This document shows, in pieces, positions 10,933 through 22,795 of a stretch of 64,000 nt of DNA (positions within the stretch are counted from its first letter, which is position 1; every line of letters starts with the position of its first letter). This DNA is from Diadophis punctatus similis (Eukaryota; Chordata; Lepidosauria; Squamata; Dipsadidae). A program made the translations under genes and the position numbers. The stretch lies in NCBI GenBank assembly GCA_023053685.1, contig JALIGW010000014.1, positions 18,693,308 to 18,757,307 on the forward strand, in the 5' to 3' direction. The notes beneath the pieces are model-generated. The model was not told the origin of the DNA and did not search any database. It saw only the letters and a list, made by a program, of their open reading frames with translations.

Positions 10933-11514
10933 ATTCATTCTTCAGTCTCCATCATATTTAATTTATCTTTCTTCAAGTCCATCATCATTCTAATTTTTTT
11001 ATTTTGAGCATCCATATGTAATTGTTTTTCTAATCTCCTGAATTCTTCTTCCAATTGTTTTTTAATATCTCTTCTTTGTTTATTTCTTTTACTCATATAC
11101 GTCATTACTAAGCCTCTTAAATATGCTTTTGCTGTCTCCAATACTATTTCTAAAGTGGTGTCTGTCTTTTTATTTTCTTTAAAGAAAAAGCCATTTCTTT
11201 TTCTACAAATTGTTGAAATTCTTTTTTTTTTTTTTTGTAGAATTTCTTGGTTCAAAGTCCATCTCGCTCTTTTCCTTCTTCCTTTCCATTTAATCGTTAT
11301 CGGGTAGTGGTCAGCCCAAATATTAGTTTCAACGTCTATATTTTGTATTCCGCTTAACAAGTCCTAAGACCTCCATAACATGTCTATTCGTGACAATGAT
11401 GTATGTCAGGAAGAATAAAAAGTAAATTGTTTTTTATTTGGATATTTCTCTCTCTAAGCATCAAATAAGTTCAATTCCTCCACCATATTGAAAAATCATT
11501 TTGGTAATAAGTTC
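10933..11514 (-). mobile_element. L1 ORF2 fragment, cassette 5
   Basis: A T tract of about 15 (from 11222) restores one 141-codon frame (10935-11360) but with a shifted stretch (KKKRISTICRKRNGFFF). ADHYP retained. AAGTCCTAAGACC near 11360 adds a stop upstream of LLSGIQ. Confidence 0.85.
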
Positions 11515-13377
11515 CATTTAAGTTCCTTTTCCATGAGCTGCAGAAAGCGTTTGTCCTCTATTGACATGGCTAAGTCATTGTCCTCTTCGCTGGTCTGGAA
11601 CACCGTCACTCCCAGGACAGGGTTGACTTTTGAAGTCGCGAAGTGTTCTTGGCATGGCTTCAAGGGGGATGCTCTGCCGTTACTGAGAATGGTGGTCACA
11701 GAGAAATCCCATAGCTCATGAGGATCGTTGAGGCTGATGCTAGGGAAGTTGTTAACGCATTCTATGAACCAGTATTCCATCAGCGTAGGTGCGCAATACA
11801 GACAATCCAGCGTCGCCCATGATAGCTTGAGGGTTTCGACTGACTCGCCTATTTGGGACCAGTAGATCTCCTTTACTACTCTTGTTGATTGCAGTCCTAG
11901 CCATGCAAGTTCTTTGGATGGCAGCAACCATTCGCTGCTAATGGCATTTGAAAAGATATGCTTCCATAACAAGTATTCTATGGCCGGATTTGTGGATGGT
12001 ACACTCCAAAGAATGGCAGGGACCAGCATTCTTCATCGATTCTCAGAGTTGGGGTAAGTTCAGCGTGTCCGTTCTGGATCATCTTGTCCATGAACTCCAC
12101 CAGATGAGCTTTCATTCCGGGCTTCCTGTTCAAGAGCGTTCTCAGACTGAACAGGCGAGAGAGAGCTTGCTCATGGTTATTAGGCAGGCGCTGTCCGGGT
12201 GTGCAAAGGGGCAGCGGTGCAACCCAGCTTCCGCTAGTGTCCCGTTTAAGTTCCTTTTCCATGAGCTGCAGAAAGCGTTTGCCCTCTATTGACATGGCTA
12301 AGTCATTGTCGTCTTTGCTGGTCTGGAACACCGTCGCTCCCAGGACAGGGATGTCTTTCGAAGTCGCGAAGTGTTCTTGGCATGGCTTCAAGGGGGATGC
12401 TCTGCCGTTACTGAGAATGGTGGTCGCAGTGAAATCCCATAGCTCGTAAGGATCGTTGAGGCTGCTTGGCAAGTTGTTAACGCGTTCTATGAACCAGTAT
12501 TCCATCAGCGTAGGTGCGCCATACTGACAATCCAGCGTCGCCCATGATAGCTTGAGGGCTTCGAGTGGCTCGCCTATTTGGGACGCGTAGATCTCCTTTA
12601 CTACTCTTTTAGATTGCGGTCCTAGCCATGCAAGTTCTTTGGATGGCAGCGACCATTCGCTGCTAATGGCATTTGAAAAGACGTGCTTCCATAACAAGTA
12701 TTCTATGGCCGGATTTGTGGATGGTACACTCCAAAGAATGGCAGGGACCAGCATTCTTCATCTATTCTCAGAGTTGCGGCACGTTCAGCGTGTCCGTTCT
12801 GGATCATCTTGTCCATGAACTCCACCAGGTGAGCTTTCATTCCGGGCTTCCTGTTTATGAGCGTTCTCAGACTGAAGAGTCGAGAGAGAGCTTGTTCATG
12901 GTTGTTAGGCAGGTGCTGTCCGGGTGTGCAAAAGGGCAGCAATGCAACCCAGCTTCCGCTAGTGTCCCGTTTAAGTTCCTTTTCCATGAGCTGCAGAAAG
13001 CGTTTGCCCTCTATTGACATGGCTAAGTCATTGTCCTCTTTGCCGGTCTGGAACACCGTCGCTCCCAGGACAGGGTTGACTCTTGAAGTCGCGAAGTGTT
13101 CTTGGCATGGCTTCAAGTGGGATGCTCTGCCGTTACTGAGAATGGTGGTCGCAGAGAAATCCCATAGCTCATAAGGATCGTTGAGGCTGATGCTAGGGAA
13201 GTTGTTAACACGTTCTATGAACCAGTATTCCGTCAGCGTAGGTGCGCAATACTGACAATCCAGCGTCGCCCATGATAGCTTGAGGGCTTCGAGTGGCTCG
13301 CCTATTTGGGACGCGGAGATCTCCTTTACTACTCTTGCAGATCGCGGTCATAGCCATGCAATCATATCGCAGAGTTC
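11515..13377 (-). mobile_element. BEL/Pao fragments W-P-K
   Basis: W 11496-12029 (WSQIGESVETL variant), P 11978-12754 (258 codons, NNLPSSLND, ending HPQIRP because the G deleted in other P copies is present), K 12703-13116 (SRVNPVLGATVFQTGKED). Confidence 0.8.
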
Positions 13378-13956
13378 ATTCATTCTTCATTCTCCATCAT
13401 ATTTAATTCATCTTTCTTCAAGTCCATCATCATTTTAATTTTTTTATTTTGAGCATCCATATGTAATTGTTTTTCTAATCTCCTGAATTCTTCTTCCAAT
13501 TGTTTTTTAATATCTCTTCTTTGTTTATTTCTTTTACTCATATTCGTCATTACTAAGCCTCTTAAATATGCTTTTGCTGTCTCCAATACTATTTCGAAAG
13601 TGGTGTCTGTCTTTTTATTTTCTTTAAAGAAAAAATTCATTTCTTTTTCTACAAATTGTTGAAATTCTTTTTTTTTTTTGTAGAATTTCTTGGTTCAAAG
13701 TACATCTCGCTCTTTTCCTTCTTCCTTTCCATTTAATCGTTATCGGGTACTGGTCAGCCCAAATATTAGTTTCAACGTCTATATTTTGTATTCCGCTTAA
13801 CAAGTCCAAAGACCTCCATAACATGTCTATTCGTGACAATGATGTATGTCAGGAAGAATAAAAAGTAAATTGTTTTTTATTAGGATATTTCTCTCTCTAA
13901 GCATCAAATAAGTTCAATTCCTCCACCATATTGAAAAATCATTTGTTAATAAGTTC
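13378..13956 (-). mobile_element. L1 ORF2 fragment, cassette 6 (MENEE type)
   Basis: Ends MENEE instead of METEE, with KKDELN and TNMSKRN. These marks are shared only with cassettes at 30329 and 38697. ADQYP. A T12 tract splits the frame into 13380-13640 and 13624-13839. Confidence 0.85.
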
Positions 13957-15833
13957 CATTTAAGTTCCTTTTCCATGAGCTGCAGAAAGCGTTTGTCCTC
14001 TATTGACATGGCTAAGTCATTGTCCTCTTCGCTGGTCTGGAACACCGTCACTCCCAGGACAGGGTTGACTTTTGAAGTCGCGAAGTGTTCTTGGCATGGC
14101 TTCAAGGGGGATGCTCTGCCGTTACTGAGAATGGTGGTCACAGAGAAATCCCATAGCTCATGAGGATCGTTGAGGCTGATGCTAGGGAAGTTGTTAACGC
14201 ATTCTATGAACCAGTATTCCATCAGCGTAGGTGCGCAATACAGACAATTCAGCGTCGCCCATGATAGCTTGAGGGTTTCGAGTGGCTCGCCTATTTGGGA
14301 CCAGTAGATCTCCTTTACTACTCTTGTAGATTGCAGTCCTAGCCATGCAAGTTCTTTGGATGGCAGCAACCATTCGCTGCTAATGGCATTTGAAAAGATA
14401 TGCTTCCATAACAAGTATACTATGGCCGGATTTGTGGATGTACACTCCAAAGAATGGCAGGGACCAGCATTCTTCATCTATTCTCAGAGTTGGGGTAAGT
14501 TCAGCGTGTCCGTTCTGGATCATCTTGTCCATGAACTCCACCAGATGAGCTTTCATTCCGGGCTTCCTGTTCAAGAGCGTTCTCAGACTGAAGAGGCGAG
14601 AGAGAGCTTGCTCATGGTTATTAGGCAGGCGCTGTCCGGGTGTGCAAAGGGGCAGCGGTGCAACCCAGCTTCCGCTAGTGTCCCGTTTAAGTTCCTTTTC
14701 CATGAGCTGCAGACAGCGTTTGCCCTCTATTGACATGGCTAAGTCATTGTCGTCTTTGCTGGTCTGGAACACCGTCGCTCCCAGGACAGGGATGTCTTTC
14801 GAAGTCGCGAAGTGTTGTTGGCATGGCTTCAAGGGGGATGATCTGCTGTTACTGAAAATGGTGGTCACAGAGAAATCCCATAGCTCATGAGGATCGTTGA
14901 GGCTGATGCTAGGGAAGTTGTTAACGCGTTCTATGAACCAGTATTCCGTCAGCGTAGGTGCGCAATACAGACAATCCAGCGTCGCCCATGATAGCTCGAG
15001 GGCTTCAAGTGGCTCGCCTTTTTGGGACGCGTAGATCTCCTTTACTACTCTTGTAGATTGCGGTCCTAGCCATTCAATCATATGGCCGAGTTCTTTGGAT
15101 GGCAGCGACCATTCGCTGCTAATGGCATTTGAAAAGACATGCTTCCGTAACAAGTATTCTATGGCCGGATTTGTGGATGGTACACTCCAAAGAATGGCAG
15201 GGACCAGCATTCTTCATCTATTCTCAGAGTTGGGGCAAGTTCAGCGTGTCCGTTCTGGATCATCTTGTCCATGAACTCCACCAGGTGAGCTTTCATTCCG
15301 GGCTTCCTGTTCATCAGTCATCTCAGACTGAAGAGGCGAGAGAGAGCTTGCTTATGGTTGTTAGGCAGGTGCTGTCCGGGTGTGCAAAAGGGCAGCGGTG
15401 CAACCCAGCTTCCGCTAGTGTCCCGTTTAAGTTCCTTTTCCATGAGCTGCAGAAAGCGTTTGTCCTCTATTGACATGGCTAAGTCATTGTCCTCTTTGCT
15501 GGTCTGGAACACCCTCGCTCCCAGGACAGGGTTGACTTTTGAAGTTGCGAAGTGTTCTTGGCATGGCTTCAAGTGGGATGCTCTGCCGTTACTGAGAATG
15601 GTGGTCGCAGAGAAATCCCATAGCTCATAAGGATCGTTGAGGCTGATGCTAGGGAAGTTGTTAACGTGTTCTATGAACCAGTATTCCATCAGCGTAGGTG
15701 CGCCATACTGACAATCCAGCGTCGCCCATGATAGCTTGAGGGCTTTGAGTGGCTCGCCTATTTGGGACGCGGAGATCTCCTTTACTACTCTTGCAGATCG
15801 CGGTCATAGCCATGCGATCATATCGCAGAGTTC
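13957..15833 (-). mobile_element. BEL/Pao fragments W-(G/P chimera)-K
   Basis: W 13914-14477 (AIVYLLWKH, TLNCLYC), chimera 14380-15210, K 15318-15689 (GARVFQTSKED, NNHKQAL). One monomer fewer than HOR-B. Confidence 0.8.
14380..15210 (-). pseudogene. Chimeric G/P monomer, 276 codons, product of unequal exchange
   Basis: The gag half is class G (GHMIEWLGPQST, ASQKGEPLE, TIFSNSRSS). The pol half is class P (KDIPVLGATV, GKRCLQLM, TPGQRLPNN, RTLLNRK, HAELTPTL). The switch falls around HFATSK, near plus-strand 14780-14815. In HOR-B the same two halves lie in neighbouring complete monomers (P 16835-17650, G 17599-18390). A crossover between adjacent monomers that deletes one unit explains both the chimera and the short 2456 bp cassette spacing here. 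The tail ends IHKSGH rather than HPQIRP because of the one-base deletion. Confidence 0.8.
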
Positions 15834-16411
15834 ATTCATTCTTCAGTCTCCATCATATTTAATTTATCTTTCTTCAAGTCCATCATCATTCTAATTTTTT
15901 TATTTTGAGCATCCATATGTAATTGTTTTTCTAATCTCCTGAATTCTTCTTCCAATTGTTTTTTAATATCTCTTCTTTGTTTATTTCTTTTACTCATATA
16001 CGTCATTACTAAGCCTCTTAAATATGCTTTTGCTGTCTCCAATACTATTTCGAAAGTGGTGTCTGTCTTTTTATTTTCTTTAAAGAAAAAATTCATTTCT
16101 TTTTCTACAAATTGTTGAAATTCTTTTTTTTTTTGTAGAATTTCTTGGTTCAAAGTACATCTCGCTCTTTTCCTTCTTCCTTTCCATTTAATCGTTATCG
16201 GGTACTGGTCAGCCCAAATATTAGTTTCAACGTCTATATTTTGTATTCCGCTTAACAAGTCCAATGACCTCCATAACATGTCTATTCGTGACAATGATGT
16301 ATGTCAGGAAGAATAAAAAGTAAATTGTTTTTTATTTGGATATTTCTCTCTCTAAGCATCAAATAAGTTCAATTCCTCCACCATATTGAAAAATCATTTG
16401 TTAATAAGTTC
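15834..16411 (-). mobile_element. L1 ORF2 fragment, cassette 7, longest open L1 frame
   Basis: A T11 tract leaves a 152-codon frame (15836-16294) running from MSRIDMLWRSLD through ADQYP, IKWKGRRKRARCTLN and the linker to METEE. It best shows that endonuclease end and linker were one continuous ORF2 segment. Confidence 0.88.
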
Positions 16412-19024
16412 CATTTAAGTTCCTTTTCCATGAGCTGCAGAAAGCGTTTGTCCTCTATTGACATGGCTAAGTCATTGTCCTCTTCGCTGGTCTGGAACAC
16501 CGTCACTCCCAGGACAGGGTTGACTTTTGAAGTCGCGAAGTGTTCTTGGCATGGCTTCAAGGGGGATGCTCTGCCGTTACTGAGAATGGTGGTCACAGAG
16601 AAATCCCATAGCTCATGAGGATCGTTGAGGCTGATGCTAGGGAAGTTGTTAACGCATTCTATGAACCAGTATTCCATCAGCGTAGGTGCGCAATACAGAC
16701 AATCCAGCGTCGCCCATGATAGCTTGAGGGTTTCGAGTGGCTCGCCTATTTGGGACGCGTAGATCTCCTTTACTACTCTTGTAGATTGCAGTCCTAGCCA
16801 TGCAAGTTCTTTGGATGGCAGCAACCATTCGCTGCTAATGGCATTTGAAAAGATATGCTTCCATAACAAGTATTCTATGGCCGGATTTGTGGATGTACAC
16901 TCCAAAGAATGGCAGGGACCAGCATTCTTCATCTATTCTCAGAGTTGGGGTAAGTTCAGTGTGTCCGTTCTGGATCATCTTGTCCATGAACTCCACCAGA
17001 TGAGCTTTCATTCCGGGCTTCCTGTTCAAGAGCGTTCTCAGACTGAAGAGGCGAGAGAGAGCTTGCTCATGGTTATTAGGCAGGCGCTGTCCGGGTGTGC
17101 AAAGGGGCAGCGGTGCAACCCAGCTTCCGCTAGTGTCCCGTTTAAGTTCCTTTTCCATGAGCTGCAGACAGCGTTTGCCCTCTATTGACATGGCTAAGTC
17201 ATTGTCGTCTTTGCTGGTCTGGAACACCGTCGCTCCCAGGACAGGGATGTCTTTCGAAGTCGCGAAGTGTTCTTGGCATGGCTTCAAGTGGGATGCTCTG
17301 CCGTTACTGAGAATGGTGGTCGCAGTGAAATCCCATAGCTCGTAAGGATCGTTGAGGCTTCTTGGGAAGTTGTTAATGCCTTCTATGAACCAGTATTCCA
17401 TCAGCGTAGGTGCGCCATACTGACAATCCAGCGTCGCCCATGATAGCTTGAGGGCTTCGAGTGGCTCGCCTATTTGGGACGCGTAGATCTCCTTTACTAC
17501 TCTTTTAGATTGCGGTCCTAGCCATGCGAGTTCTTTGGATGGCAGCGACCATTCGCTGCTAATGGCATTTGAAAAGACATGCTTCCATAACAAGTATTCT
17601 ATGGCCGGATTTGTGGATGGTACACTCCAAAGAATGGCAGGGACCAGCATTCTTCATCTATTCTCAGAGGTGCGGCACGTTCAGCGTGTCCGTTCTGGAT
17701 CATCTTGTCCATGAACTCCACCAGGTGAGCTTTCATTCCGGGCTTCCTGTTTATGAGCGTTCTCAGACTGAAGAGTCGAGAGAGAGCTTGTTCATGGTTG
17801 TTAGGCAGGTGCTGTCCGGGTGTGCAAAAGGGCAGCAATGCAACCCAGCTTCCGCTAGTGTCCCGTTTAAGTTCCTTTTCCATGAGCTGCAGAAAGCGTT
17901 TGCCCTCTATTGACATGGCTAAGTCATTGTCCTCTTCGCTGGTCTGGAACACCGTCACTCCCAGGACAGGGTTGACTTTTGAAGTCGCGAAGTGTTGTTG
18001 GCATGGCTTCAAGGGGGATGATCTGCTGTTAATGAAAATGGTGGTCACAGAGAAATCCCATAGCTCATGAGGATCGTTGAGGCTGATGCTAGGGAAGTTG
18101 TTAACGCGTTCTATGAACCAGTATTCCGTCAGCGTAGGTGCGTCATACTGACAATCCAGCGTCGCCCATGATAGCTTGAGGGCTTCAAGTGGCTCGCCTT
18201 TTTGGGACGCGTAGATCTCCTTTACTACTCTTGTAGATTGCGGTCCTAGCCATTCAATCATATGGCCGAGTTCTTTGGATGGCAGCGACCATTCGCTGCT
18301 AATGGCATTTGAAAAGACATGCTTCCATAACAAGTATTCTATGGCCGGATTTGTGGATGGTACACTCCAAAGAATGGCAGGGACCAGCATTCTTCATCTA
18401 TTCTCAGAGTTGGGGCAAGTTCAGCGTGTCCGTTCTGGATCATCTTGTCCATGAACTCCACCAGGTGAGCTTTCATTCCGGGCTTCCTGTTCATCAGTCA
18501 TCTCAGACTGAAGAGGCGAGAGAGAGCTTGCTCATGGTTGTTAGGCAGGTGCTGTCTAGGTGTGCAAAAGGGCAGCGGTGCAACCCAGCTTCCGCTAGTG
18601 TCCCGTTTAAGTTCCTTTTCCATGAGCTGCAGAAAGCGTTTGTCCTCTATTGACATGGCTAAGTCATTGTCCTCTTTGCTGGTCTGGAACACCATAGCTC
18701 CCAGGACAGGGTTGTCTTTCAAAGTCGTGAAGTGTTCTTGGCATGGCTTCAAGTGGGATGCTCTGCCGTTACTGAGAATGGTGGTCGCAGAGAAATCCCA
18801 TAGCTCATAAGGATCGTTGAGGCTGATGCTAGGGAAGTTGTTAACACGTTCTATGAACCAGTATTCCGTCAGCGTAGGTGCGCCATACTGACAATCCAGC
18901 GTCGCCCATGATAGCTTGAGGGCTTTGAGTGGCTCGCCTATTTGGGACGCGTAGATCTCCTTTACTACTCGTTTACTACTCTTGCAGATCGCGGTCATAG
19001 CCATGCGATCATATCGCAGAGTTC
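16412..19024 (-). mobile_element. BEL/Pao fragments W-P-G-K (HOR-B copy 1)
   Basis: W 16369-16932, P 16835-17650, G 17599-18390 (263 codons, intact gag to HPQIRP), K 18498-19004. G is the cleanest full monomer without frame damage. Confidence 0.82.
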
Positions 19025-19603
19025 ATTCATTCTTCAGTCTCCATCATATTTAATTTATCTTTCTTCAAGTCCATCATCATTCTAATTTTTTTATTTTGAG
19101 CATCCATATGTAATGGTTTTTCTAATCTCCTGAATTCTTCTTCCAATTGTTTTTTAATATCTCTTCTTTGTTTATTTCTTTTACTCATATACGTCATTAC
19201 TAAGCCTCTTAAATATGCTTTTGCTGTCTCCAATACTATTTCGAAAGTGGTGTCTGTCTTTTTATTTTCTTTAAAGAAAAAATTCATTTCTTTTTCTACA
19301 AATTGTTGAAATTCTTTTTTTTTTTTGTAGAATTTCTTGGTTCAAAGTACATCTCGCTCTTTTCCTTCTTCCTTTCCATTTAATCGTTATCGGGTACTGG
19401 TCAGCCCAAATATTAGTTTCAACGTCTATATTTTGTATTCCTCTTAACAAGTCCAATGACCTCCATAACATGTCTATTCGTGACAATGATGTATGTCAGG
19501 AAGAATAAAAAGTAAATTGTTTTTTATTTGGATATTTCTCTCTCTAAGCATCAAATAAGTTCAATTCCTCCACCATATTGAAAAATCATTTGTTAATAAG
19601 TTC
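19025..19603 (-). mobile_element. L1 ORF2 fragment, cassette 8
   Basis: T12 tract, frame split into 19027-19287 and 19271-19486. ADQYP; LLRGIQ variant private to HOR-B copies 2-4. Confidence 0.85.
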
Positions 19604-22216
19604 CATTTAAGTTCCTTTTCCATGAGCTGCAGAAAGCGTTTGTCCTCTATTGACATGGCTAAGTCATTGTCCTCTTCGCTGGTCTGGAACACCGTCACTC
19701 CCAGGACAGGGTTGACTTTTGAAGTCGCGAACTGTTCTTGGCATGGCTTCAAGGGGGATGCTCTGCCGTTACTGAGAATGGTGGTCACAGAGAAATCCCA
19801 TAGCTCATGAGGATCGTTGAGGCTGATGCTAGGGAAGTTGTTAACGCATTCTATGAACCAGTATTCCATCAGCGTAGGTGCGCAATACAGACAATCCAGC
19901 GTCGCCCATGATAGCTTGAGGGTTTCGAGTGGCTCGCCTATTTGGGACGCGTAGATCTCCTTTACTACTCTTGTAGATTGCAGTCCTAGCCATGCAAGTT
20001 CTTTGGATGGCAGCAACCATTCGCTGCTAATGGCATTTGAAAAGATATGCTTCCATAACAAGTATTCTATGGCCGGATTTGTGGATGTACACTCCAAAGA
20101 ATGGCAGGGACCAGCATTCTTCATCTATTCTCAGAGTTGGGGTAAGTTCAGCGTGTCCGTTCTGGATCATCTTGTCCATGAACTCCACCAGATGAGCTTT
20201 CATTCCGGGCTTCCTGTTCAAGAGCGTTCTCAGACTGAAGAGGCGAGAGAGAGCTTGCTCATGGTTATTAGGCAGGCGCTGTCCGGGTGTGCAAAGGGGC
20301 AGCGGTGCAACCCAGCTTCCGCTAGTGTCCCGTTTAAGTTCCTTTTCCATGAGCTGCAGACAGCGTTTGCCCTCTATTGACATGGCTAAGTCATTGTCGT
20401 CTTTGCTGGTCTGGAACACCGTCGCTCCCAGGACAGGGATGTCTTTCGAAGTCGCGAAGTGTTCTTGGCATGGCTTCAAGTGGGATGCTCTGCCGTTACT
20501 GAGAATGGTGGTCGCAGTGAAATCCCATAGCTCGTAAGGATCGTTGAGGCTTCTTGGGAAGTTGTTAACGCCTTCTATGAACCAGTATTCCATCAGCGTA
20601 GGTGCGCCATACTGACAATCCAGCGTCGCCCATGATAGCTTGAGGGCTTCGAGTGGCTCGCCTATTTGGGACGCGTAGATCTCCTTTACTACTCTTTTAG
20701 ATTGCGGTCCTAGCCATGCGAGTTCTTTGGATGGCAGCGACCATTCGCTGCTAATGGCATTTGAAAAGACATGCTTCCATAACAAGTATTCTATGGCCGG
20801 ATTTGTGGATGGTACACTCCAAAGAATGGCAGGGACCAGCATTCTTCATCTATTCTCAGAGGTGCGGCACGTTCAGCGTGTCCGTTCTGGATCATCTTGT
20901 CCATGAACTCCACCAGGTGAGCTTTCATTCCGGGCTTCCTGTTTATGAGCGTTCTCAGACTGAAGAGTCGAGAGAGAGCTTGTTCATGGTTGTTAGGCAG
21001 GTGCTGTCCGGGTGTGCAAAAGGGCAGCAATGCAACCCAGCTTCCGCTAGTGTCCCGTTTAAGTTCCTTTTCCATGAGCTGCAGAAAGCGTTTGCCCTCT
21101 ATTGACATGGCTAAGTCATTGTCCTCTTCGCTGGTCTGGAACACCGTCACTCCCAGGACAGGGTTGACTTTTGAAGTCGCGAAGTGTTGTTGGCATGGCT
21201 TCAAGGGGGATGATCTGCTGTTAATGAAAATGGTGGTCACAGAGAAATCCCATAGCTCATGAGGATCGTTGAGGCTGATGCTAGGGAAGTTGTTAACGCG
21301 TTCTATGAACCAGTATTCCGTCAGCGTAGGTGCGTCATACTGACAATCCAGCGTCGCCCATGATAGCTTGAGGGCTTCAAGTGGCTCGCCTTTTTGGGAC
21401 GCGTAGATCTCCTTTACTACTCTTGTAGATTGCGGTCCTAGCCATTCAATCATATGGCCGAGTTCTTTGGATGGCAGCGACCATTCGCTGCTAATGGCAT
21501 TTGAAAAGACATGCTTCCATAACAAGTATTCTATGGCCGGATTTGTGGATGGTACACTCCAAAGAATGGCAGGGACCAGCATTCTTCATCTATTCTCAGA
21601 GTTGGGGCAAGTTCAGCGTGTCCGTTCTGGATCATCTTGTCCATGAACTCCACCAGGTGAGCTTTCATTCCGGGCTTCCTGTTCATCAGTCATCTCAGAC
21701 TGAAGAGGCGAGAGAGAGCTTGCTCATGGTTGTTAGGCAGGTGCTGTCTAGGTGTGCAAAAGGGCAGCGGTGCAACCCAGCTTCCGCTAGTGTCCCGTTT
21801 AAGTTCCTTTTCCATGAGCTGCAGAAAGCGTTTGTCCTCTATTGACATGGCTAAGTCATTGTCCTCTTTGCTGGTCTGGAACACCATAGCTCCCAGGACA
21901 GGGTTGTCTTTCAAAGTCGTGAAGTGTTCTTGGCATGGCTTCAAGTGGGATGCTCTGCCGTTACTGAGAATGGTGGTCGCAGAGAAATCCCATAGCTCAT
22001 AAGGATCGTTGAGGCTGATGCTAGGGAAGTTGTTAACACGTTCTATGAACCAGTATTCCGTCAGCGTAGGTGCGCCATACTGACAATCCAGCGTCGCCCA
22101 TGATAGCTTGAGGGCTTTGAGTGGCTCGCCTATTTGGGACGCGTAGATCTCCTTTACTACTCGTTTACTACTCTTGCAGATCGCGGTCATAGCCATGCGA
22201 TCATATCGCAGAGTTC
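19604..22216 (-). mobile_element. BEL/Pao fragments W-P-G-K (HOR-B copy 2)
   Basis: W 19561-20124, P 20027-20842, G 20791-21582, K 21690-22196, each matching its partner at +3192. Confidence 0.82.
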
Positions 22217-22795
22217 ATTCATTCTTCAGTCTCCATCATATTTAATTTATCTTTCTTCAAGTCCATCATCATTCTAATTTTTTTATTTTGAGCATCCATA
22301 TGTAATGGTTTTTCTAATCTCCTGAATTCTTCTTCCAATTGTTTTTTAATATCTCTTCTTTGTTTATTTCTTTTACTCATATACGTCATTACTAAGCCTC
22401 TTAAATATGCTTTTGCTGTCTCCAATACTATTTCGAAAGTGGTGTCTGTCTTTTTATTTTCTTTAAAGAAAAAATTCATTTCTTTTTCTACAAATTGTTG
22501 AAATTCTTTTTTTTTTTTGTAGAATTTCTTGGTTCAAAGTACATCTCGCTCTTTTCCTTCTTCCTTTCCATTTAATCGTTATCGGGTACTGGTCAGCCCA
22601 AATATTAGTTTCAACGTCTATATTTTGTATTCCTCTTAACAAGTCCAATGACCTCCATAACATGTCTATTCGTGACAATGATGTATGTCAGGAAGAATAA
22701 AAAGTAAATTGTTTTTTATTTGGATATTTCTCTCTCTAAGCATCAAATAAGTTCAATTCCTCCACCATATTGAAAAATCATTTGTTAATAAGTTC
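22217..22795 (-). mobile_element. L1 ORF2 fragment, cassette 9
   Basis: Same length, T12 tract and LLRGIQ mark as cassette 8. Open pieces 22219-22479 and 22463-22678. Confidence 0.85.

Larger units (their letters stand above)
9205..15833. repeat. Mixed segment of three cassettes and five monomers (6629 bp)
   Basis: Cassette spacings 1728, 2445 and 2456 bp, i.e. 1, 2 and 2 full monomers. Pieces recur elsewhere at different offsets: 9674-10788 at +19396, 13380-15210 at +16951, and 11496-12029 at +26044. It is therefore a mosaic of segments, not one simple HOR copy. Confidence 0.75.
15834..19024. repeat. HOR-B copy 1 (3191 bp)
   Basis: Order L1-W-P-G-K. It is the most diverged of the four: P has GINNF and HTEL where the others have GVNNF and HAEL, W has CQEHF instead of CQEQF, and the cassette has LLSGIQ instead of LLRGIQ. 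Its T tract is one base shorter, accounting for 3191 instead of 3192 bp. Confidence 0.93.
19025..22216. repeat. HOR-B copy 2 (3192 bp)
   Basis: Every translated frame is identical to the copy 3 frame at exactly +3192. This includes private changes such as TIFINSRSS in G, CQEQF in W and LLRGIQ in the cassette. Confidence 0.95.
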
